NCBI RefSeq assembly: GCF_001468395.1
Contig: NZ_LNSG01000007.1
Location: 1 to 64,000 of the forward strand
DNA from: Sphingopyxis sp. H073
Lineage (GTDB): Bacteria > Pseudomonadota > Alphaproteobacteria > Sphingomonadales > Sphingomonadaceae
DNA length: 64,000 bases
Direction of reading: 5' to 3'
Shown here: positions 59,633-64,000 of the stretch, piece by piece
Position numbering within the stretch: position 1 is the first letter of the stretch
How the letters are laid out: every line of letters starts with the position of its first letter
The notes under the pieces: model-generated
Databases searched by the model: none
Told to the model about the DNA's origin: nothing
Seen by the model: the letters and a program-made list of their open reading frames with translations, nothing else
Program-made: the position numbers and the translations under genes

Positions 59633-60319
59633 GTGTCTGATCCCCGTCACGGCGCGCGCCATGTTGCCATCATCATGGACGGCAACGGCCGCTGGGCCAA
59701 GAAGCGCTTTCTGCCGCGCGTCGCCGGGCACAAGGCCGGTGTCGAGGCGGTGCGCACGATCGTGCGCGCCGCTGGCGAAATGGGGCTGGAGGCGATGACG
59801 CTCTACGCCTTCAGTTCCGAGAATTGGAAACGGCCCGAGGAAGAGGTCAGCGACCTGATGGGGCTGATGAAGCGCTTCATCCTCTCCGACCTCGACGAAT
59901 TCGCCGCGAATGACGTGCGACTGAAGATCATCGGCAACTGGCGCGCGCTGGCACCCGATGTCGTCGAACTGATCGAAGGCGCGCTCGAACGCACGGCGGG
60001 CAACAGCCGCACGACGCTGGCGGTCGCGCTCAACTATGGCGCGCAGGACGAGCTGGTGCGCGCGGCGAACGCCGCCGCGGTCGACGGTCCGATCACGGCC
60101 GAGGCGATCGAGGCGCATCTCGACACCGCCGACCTGCCGCCGCTCGATCTCCTCATCCGCACCTCGGGCGAAGTGCGGCTGTCGAACTTCCTGCTCTGGC
60201 AGTCGGCCTATGCCGAGCTCTATTTCACCGACAAATTGTGGCCGGATTTCAAGCCCGCCGACCTGCAGGCGGCGCTCGATCATTTTGCGCGGCGCGAGCG
60301 CCGCTACGGGGGGCTTTAG
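59633..60319 (+). CDS. uppS: Isoprenyl (undecaprenyl) diphosphate synthase
   Basis: This cis-prenyltransferase makes the C55 carrier lipid for the cell wall. The 228-residue protein has HVAIIMDGNGRWAKKRFLPR with the catalytic Asp, YAFSSENWKRPEEEV, ALNYGAQDELVRAA, and DLLIRTSGEVRLSNFLLWQS. The GTG start at 59633 is supported by the GGGGAA upstream and by family length; the open frame extends a further 60 bp upstream into repeat-like intergenic sequence (59486-59632). It begins the envelope half of the cluster. Confidence 0.95.
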   Translation: MSDPRHGARHVAIIMDGNGRWAKKRFLPRVAGHKAGVEAVRTIVRAAGEMGLEAMTLYAFSSENWKRPEEEVSDLMGLMKRFILSDLDEFAANDVRLKIIGNWRALAPDVVELIEGALERTAGNSRTTLAVALNYGAQDELVRAANAAAVDGPITAEAIEAHLDTADLPPLDLLIRTSGEVRLSNFLLWQSAYAELYFTDKLWPDFKPADLQAALDHFARRERRYGGL

Positions 60320-60322
60320 GAT

Positions 60323-60997
60323 ATGGCTGCTGCAAGGTCGGACCTTTTGACGCGGGTGGGATCGGCGATCGTGCTGTTCGCGATCGCGGGCATCGCGCTG
60401 TGGTTCGGTGGTATCGCATTCGGGCTGCTGCTCCTCGTCGGCGGCGCGCTCGTCGTGGTTGAATGGCTCGCTCTCGTGCGCGCGATGGGGCTCGGCGGCG
60501 GGGCAAAGGCGGCGCTGACGGCGCTTGGCCCGGTCGCGATCCTCGGCGCGATGGCGGGACTCTGGTTCATCCGCGAGCATCTGGGCATGACCGCCGCGCT
60601 CTGGGTCTTCGGCATGGTCTGGGCGACCGATATCGGCGCCTATTTCGCCGGCCGCGCCTTCGGCGGTGCGCGCCTCGCGCCGAAGATCAGCCCGTCAAAG
60701 ACCTGGTCGGGGCTGATCGGCGGCATGATTGCCGCGCTCGTTGCTAGCGCGACGATCGGCGACCGCGGCGGCATCGTCGGCGTGCCGCTGTGGATCGGCC
60801 TGTTCATGGGCCTGCTCGCGCAACTTGGCGACCTTGGCGAAAGCTGGATGAAACGCCGCGCCGGGGTCAAGGATTCGGGCAAGCTCATCCCCGGACATGG
60901 CGGCCTGTTCGACCGCGTCGACGGGCTGCTGCCCGTGGCGCTGCTGCTCGGGGCGCTGGCGTTCGCGGGGCACATCGCGGTGCGGGCGGCCGGCTGA
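60323..60997 (+). CDS. cdsA: Phosphatidate cytidylyltransferase
   Basis: This inner-membrane enzyme makes CDP-diacylglycerol from phosphatidate and CTP, the precursor used by PssA. The 224-residue protein has several membrane helices and the CdsA signature SWMKRRAGVKDSGKLIPGHG followed by GLFDRVDGLLPV. It starts 3 bp after uppS and is likely co-translated. It is shorter than E. coli CdsA (about 285), mainly at the N-terminus, which is common in this group. Confidence 0.95.
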   Translation: MAAARSDLLTRVGSAIVLFAIAGIALWFGGIAFGLLLLVGGALVVVEWLALVRAMGLGGGAKAALTALGPVAILGAMAGLWFIREHLGMTAALWVFGMVWATDIGAYFAGRAFGGARLAPKISPSKTWSGLIGGMIAALVASATIGDRGGIVGVPLWIGLFMGLLAQLGDLGESWMKRRAGVKDSGKLIPGHGGLFDRVDGLLPVALLLGALAFAGHIAVRAAG

Positions 60998-60998
60998 G

Positions 60999-62162
60999 AT
61001 GACGCGCCGCCTTTCCTTGTTCGGCGCCACGGGATCGGTCGGGCAATCGACCCTCGATCTCGTCCGCCGCGATCGCGAGGCGTGGCGGGTCGATGTGCTG
61101 ACAGCGAACAGCGACGTCGACGAACTCGCGCGGCTGGCGCTCGAATTCCGTCCCGAGCTCGTCGTGGTCGCCGACGAGGCCCGATATGATGCGCTGAAGC
61201 AGGCCCTCGCCGGCACGAATATCGGCGTCGCGGCGGGGACGGCGGCGTTGACCGAAGCGGCGACCCGGCCGACCGATCTGGTTCTCGCGGCGATCGTCGG
61301 CACGGCGGGACTCGCCCCGACGATGGCCGCGCTCGAAGCGGGCCATGACGTCGCGCTTGCCAACAAGGAATCTTTGGTGTCGGCGGGCGAACTGATGATC
61401 GCGGCAGCGCGCAAATCGGGCGCGACGATCCTGCCGATCGACAGCGAGCATAATGCGATCTTCCAGTGCCTTGCGGGCGGCCGTATCGAGCAGGTGCGCC
61501 GGATCATCCTGACCGCGAGCGGCGGACCCTTCCGCACCAGGAGCGCCGAGGAGATGCGGACCGTCACCCCGGCGCAGGCGGTCGCGCATCCCAACTGGTC
61601 GATGGGCGCGAAGATCAGCGTCGATTCGGCGACGATGATGAACAAGGGGCTTGAACTGATCGAGGCGCATCATCTTTTCCCCGTCGGACTCGACCGGATC
61701 GAAATCCTCGTCCATCCGCAGTCGGTGATCCACAGTCTCGTCGAATATGTCGATTGCTCGACCCTTGCGCAGCTCGGGTCGCCCGATATGCGGATACCGA
61801 TCGCGAGCGCGCTCGCCTGGCCGCAGCGGATGGCGACGCCATGCGCGCCGCTCGACCTTGCCAGCCTCGCGCGGCTCGACTTCGAGGCGCCCGACGAGGA
61901 GCGTTTTCCCGCGACCGCACTGTGCCGCGGGGCAATCGCAGAGGGCGGCGCCCGCCCGGCGCAGCTCAACGCCGCCAACGAAGTCGCGGTCGCGGCGTTC
62001 CTTGCCGGACGCATCTCCTTCCCCGCGATCGTCGATACGGTGCGCCGGGTGATCGATGCAGACGCGCCCGCAGTGCCGGCGTCGCTTCAGGACATATTCA
62101 GCGTCGATGCCGCATCCCGCGCGGCTGCGCAGCATTTTGTGGACCATTACGAACATGCATAA
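60999..62162 (+). CDS. dxr: 1-deoxy-D-xylulose-5-phosphate reductoisomerase
   Basis: This enzyme catalyses the second step of the MEP isoprenoid pathway, feeding UppS. The 387-residue protein has the NADPH motif LFGATGSVGQSTLDLVRRD, LANKESLVSAGELM, the metal/substrate region LPIDSEHNAIFQCLAGG, and VAHPNWSMGAKISVDSATMM. ATG 60999 begins 1 bp after the cdsA stop. Its 3' end overlaps the rseP start by 8 bp. Confidence 0.97.
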   Translation: MTRRLSLFGATGSVGQSTLDLVRRDREAWRVDVLTANSDVDELARLALEFRPELVVVADEARYDALKQALAGTNIGVAAGTAALTEAATRPTDLVLAAIVGTAGLAPTMAALEAGHDVALANKESLVSAGELMIAAARKSGATILPIDSEHNAIFQCLAGGRIEQVRRIILTASGGPFRTRSAEEMRTVTPAQAVAHPNWSMGAKISVDSATMMNKGLELIEAHHLFPVGLDRIEILVHPQSVIHSLVEYVDCSTLAQLGSPDMRIPIASALAWPQRMATPCAPLDLASLARLDFEAPDEERFPATALCRGAIAEGGARPAQLNAANEVAVAAFLAGRISFPAIVDTVRRVIDADAPAVPASLQDIFSVDAASRAAAQHFVDHYEHA

Positions 62163-63285
62163 CGTGCCGGTGTGGCTCTATTTCGTCGGTTTCCTGCTTG
62201 TCCTCGGGCCGCTCGTCTTCGTCCACGAATATGGGCATTATATCGTCGGCCGCTGGTGCGGGGTGAAGGCCGATGCCTTCTCGATCGGCTTCGGACGAAA
62301 GATTCTCGGCTGGACCGACAAGCGCGGGACCGAGTGGAAGATCGGCTGGCTGCCGCTCGGCGGCTACGTCCAGTTCGCGGGCGACCGCGACGCGGTGAGC
62401 CAGCCCAATGCCGAATGGCAATCGCTGCCCGCCGCCGAACGGTCGCATACCTTTCCGGCGCAGCCGGTCTGGAAGCGTGCGCTGATCGTGGCAGCGGGTC
62501 CGGTCACCAACTTCCTGTTCGCGATCCTGATCCTCGCAGGTTTTGCGGGTTTCGTCGGAACGCCGACCAGCCCGCCCATCGTCGGCTCGGTGCAGGCGGG
62601 TTCGGCAGCCGAAGCCGCAGGCCTTCGTTCCGGCGACCGGATCGTCTCGATCGACGGCCGGCAGATCGATGTCTTCATGGATATCCCGATGACCGTCGCC
62701 CATCGCCCCGGCGAGACGATGGCGGTCCGCATCGAGCGTGGCGGCGCCGAGCAGGTCTTTCGCGTCACGCCGCGCCTTGTCCGCGAGAAGGACCAGTTCG
62801 GCAAGGAGTTCGAGCGCGCGCTGATCGGCGTCTCGCCCGGCAAGGTGGTGTTCGAAAAGATGCCGCTGGCCGAAGCGCCGCTGGTCGCGATGCGCCAGAC
62901 CGGCCAGATCATCCGCCAGACCGGCGAAGTGCTTGGCCAGTTGCTCACCGGCAACCGTTCGGTGAAGGACTTGAGCGGCCCGCTCAAGATCGCACAGGTT
63001 TCGGGCGAGGCGGCGAGCATGGGGCCGGAGGCGCTGATCTACCTCGCCGCGCTGATTTCCATCAATCTGGGGTTCATAAATCTCTTGCCATTGCCGATGC
63101 TCGATGGCGGCCATTTGCTTTTCTATGCCTATGAGGCGATCAGACGCCGGCCCGCGCCCGCACAGGCGCAGGAATGGGCGTTTCGATTCGGCTTTGCCGC
63201 GATCGTATCGCTGATGCTGGTCGTAACTTTCAATGATTTGGGCTCATTCGGCCTTTGGGACCGGATCGCGCGCTTGATTGGATAG
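62155..63285 (+). CDS. rseP: Site-2 protease RseP family zinc metalloprotease
   Basis: This 376-residue inner-membrane protease cleaves membrane-spanning regulators such as anti-sigma factors. The zinc site is H24-E25-YG-H28 (VFVHEYGHYIVGRW), with the third ligand in MLDGGHLLFYAYE near the C-terminus. The middle has one evident PDZ domain (VGSVQAGSAAEAAGLRSGDR). Four membrane helices are expected. It overlaps dxr and precedes bamA, the conserved order. Its substrate here is unknown. Confidence 0.95.
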   Translation: MHNVPVWLYFVGFLLVLGPLVFVHEYGHYIVGRWCGVKADAFSIGFGRKILGWTDKRGTEWKIGWLPLGGYVQFAGDRDAVSQPNAEWQSLPAAERSHTFPAQPVWKRALIVAAGPVTNFLFAILILAGFAGFVGTPTSPPIVGSVQAGSAAEAAGLRSGDRIVSIDGRQIDVFMDIPMTVAHRPGETMAVRIERGGAEQVFRVTPRLVREKDQFGKEFERALIGVSPGKVVFEKMPLAEAPLVAMRQTGQIIRQTGEVLGQLLTGNRSVKDLSGPLKIAQVSGEAASMGPEALIYLAALISINLGFINLLPLPMLDGGHLLFYAYEAIRRRPAPAQAQEWAFRFGFAAIVSLMLVVTFNDLGSFGLWDRIARLIG

Positions 63286-63357
63286 CCGGACTGGGGCAGG
63301 GAGTGCGCGCCAACCTGCGGGGAAGCGGGTTGGTCGCTTTTGAGTTAGTTTTGCGGG

Positions 63358-64000
63358 ATGAACAGCGTGGCATCACAGAATTTCAAGCGCCGGGCGCAGC
63401 GGTCGGCGTTGTTTATGGCGGGAACCATGCTGGCATGGCCTGTTGCCGCCGCCGCCCAGGTCGCACCGCCCACCGTCCCCGCATCGAGCGTGCCCGCGCC
63501 GTCGGGTGAAGCCGCGCCGACCGCCGCGACGATCAAGTCGATCAATATCGTCGGCAACCAGCGCCTCGAGGCGCAGACGATCCTGTCGTACCTGCGCCTG
63601 CGCGTCGGCCAGAGCTATGACCGTTCGGTGCTCGACCAGGCGCTCAAGGATCTCGCCGCGACCGAGCTGTTCAAGGATTATCAGATCAGCGACGACAATG
63701 GCGCGCTGACGATCCAGGTCGCCGAAAACCCGGTGATCAACCGCGTCATCCTGGAAGGCAACAAGCGCCTGAAGGAAGATAAGATCCGGCCCGAGATCAA
63801 GCTTGCGCCGCGCCAGATCTTCACCCGGTCGAAGGTCCGCGCCGACGTCGCGCGCATCATCGAGCTCTACAAGCGGCAGGGCCGCTTTGCAGCGACCGTC
63901 GATCCGAAGATGGTCCAGCTCGACCAGAACCGCGTCGACGTGGTGTTCGAGATCAACGAGGGGCCGAAGTCGAAGGTTCGCCAGATCAACATCATCGGCA
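63358..64000 (+). CDS. bamA: BamA outer-membrane assembly factor, N-terminal fragment
   Basis: Only the first 214 codons are in the window; the barrel lies beyond the right edge. The N-terminus MNSVASQNFKRRAQRSALFM leads to a signal peptide cleaved near AAAAQ, and a linker rich in Pro and Ala follows. POTRA domains begin at IKSINIVGNQRLEAQTILSY and NPVINRVILEGNKRLKEDKI, with a third at KVRQINIIG. BamA folds beta-barrel proteins such as the TonB receptor in this window. Start chosen at ATG 63358 by signal peptide. Confidence 0.95.
   Translation, partial: MNSVASQNFKRRAQRSALFMAGTMLAWPVAAAAQVAPPTVPASSVPAPSGEAAPTAATIKSINIVGNQRLEAQTILSYLRLRVGQSYDRSVLDQALKDLAATELFKDYQISDDNGALTIQVAENPVINRVILEGNKRLKEDKIRPEIKLAPRQIFTRSKVRADVARIIELYKRQGRFAATVDPKMVQLDQNRVDVVFEINEGPKSKVRQINIIG

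Overview
The window reads as chromosome of a Sphingomonadales alphaproteobacterium, most likely Sphingopyxis or a near relative. It has very high G+C, weak or variable Shine-Dalgarno sites, a large TonB-dependent receptor, the order rpsB-tsf-pyrH-frr-uppS-cdsA-dxr-rseP-bamA, eukaryote-like NADP isocitrate dehydrogenase, and palindromic repeats of the type scattered through sphingomonad genomes. The genus is inference; no rRNA gene is present.

Layout. 1-9750: a lipoprotein fragment, nitronate monooxygenase, a YezD-like small protein and TonB receptor, a Q-rich 51-residue protein, katG, a YdeI-type protein coupled to ubiG, and lysC. 9880-16540: a secreted alpha/beta hydrolase, a YciB-like membrane protein, and a drug-efflux locus split over a divergent promoter (tetR-thioesterase-emrA-like against an emrB-like transporter), then a GST and a small exported protein. 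16650-23852: gltD, a DUF2059 gene and gltB in one operon. 24012-25869: uppP and an NDUFA9-like protein.

26140-33884: a 7.7-kb integrative element in the 3' end of tRNA-Leu(CAG), bounded by 17-bp direct repeats. It carries a P4-type integrase, an SF3 (D5-type) helicase with PriCT-like N-terminus, several unrecognised small genes, an iteron-like cluster beside an AT-rich stretch, a serine recombinase beside a dyad, and a distal membrane-protein/lipoprotein cargo. There are no capsid, terminase or conjugation genes. It looks like a self-replicating integrated element or phage satellite. Its insertion separates tRNA-Leu from tRNA-Thr(CGT), which would lie only 2 bp apart without it. This is the most unusual region.

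33993-42758: a minus-strand acyl-CoA catabolic cluster (three acyl-CoA dehydrogenases, one resembling methylsuccinyl-CoA dehydrogenase; a hotdog hydratase; thiolase; class III CoA-transferase; SDR), opposed by an IclR regulator with a dyad between them. Palindromic repeats lie in and between these genes, one of them in frame inside a coding sequence. 43682-53945: FAD reductase, DUF4126, NUDIX, a small exported peptide, nitrilase, M16 peptidase, CPA2 antiporter and icd. 54108-64000: psd-pssA, then the translation, isoprenoid and envelope cluster from rpsB to the start of bamA.

All functions are read from sequence motifs and family knowledge; no database search was run.
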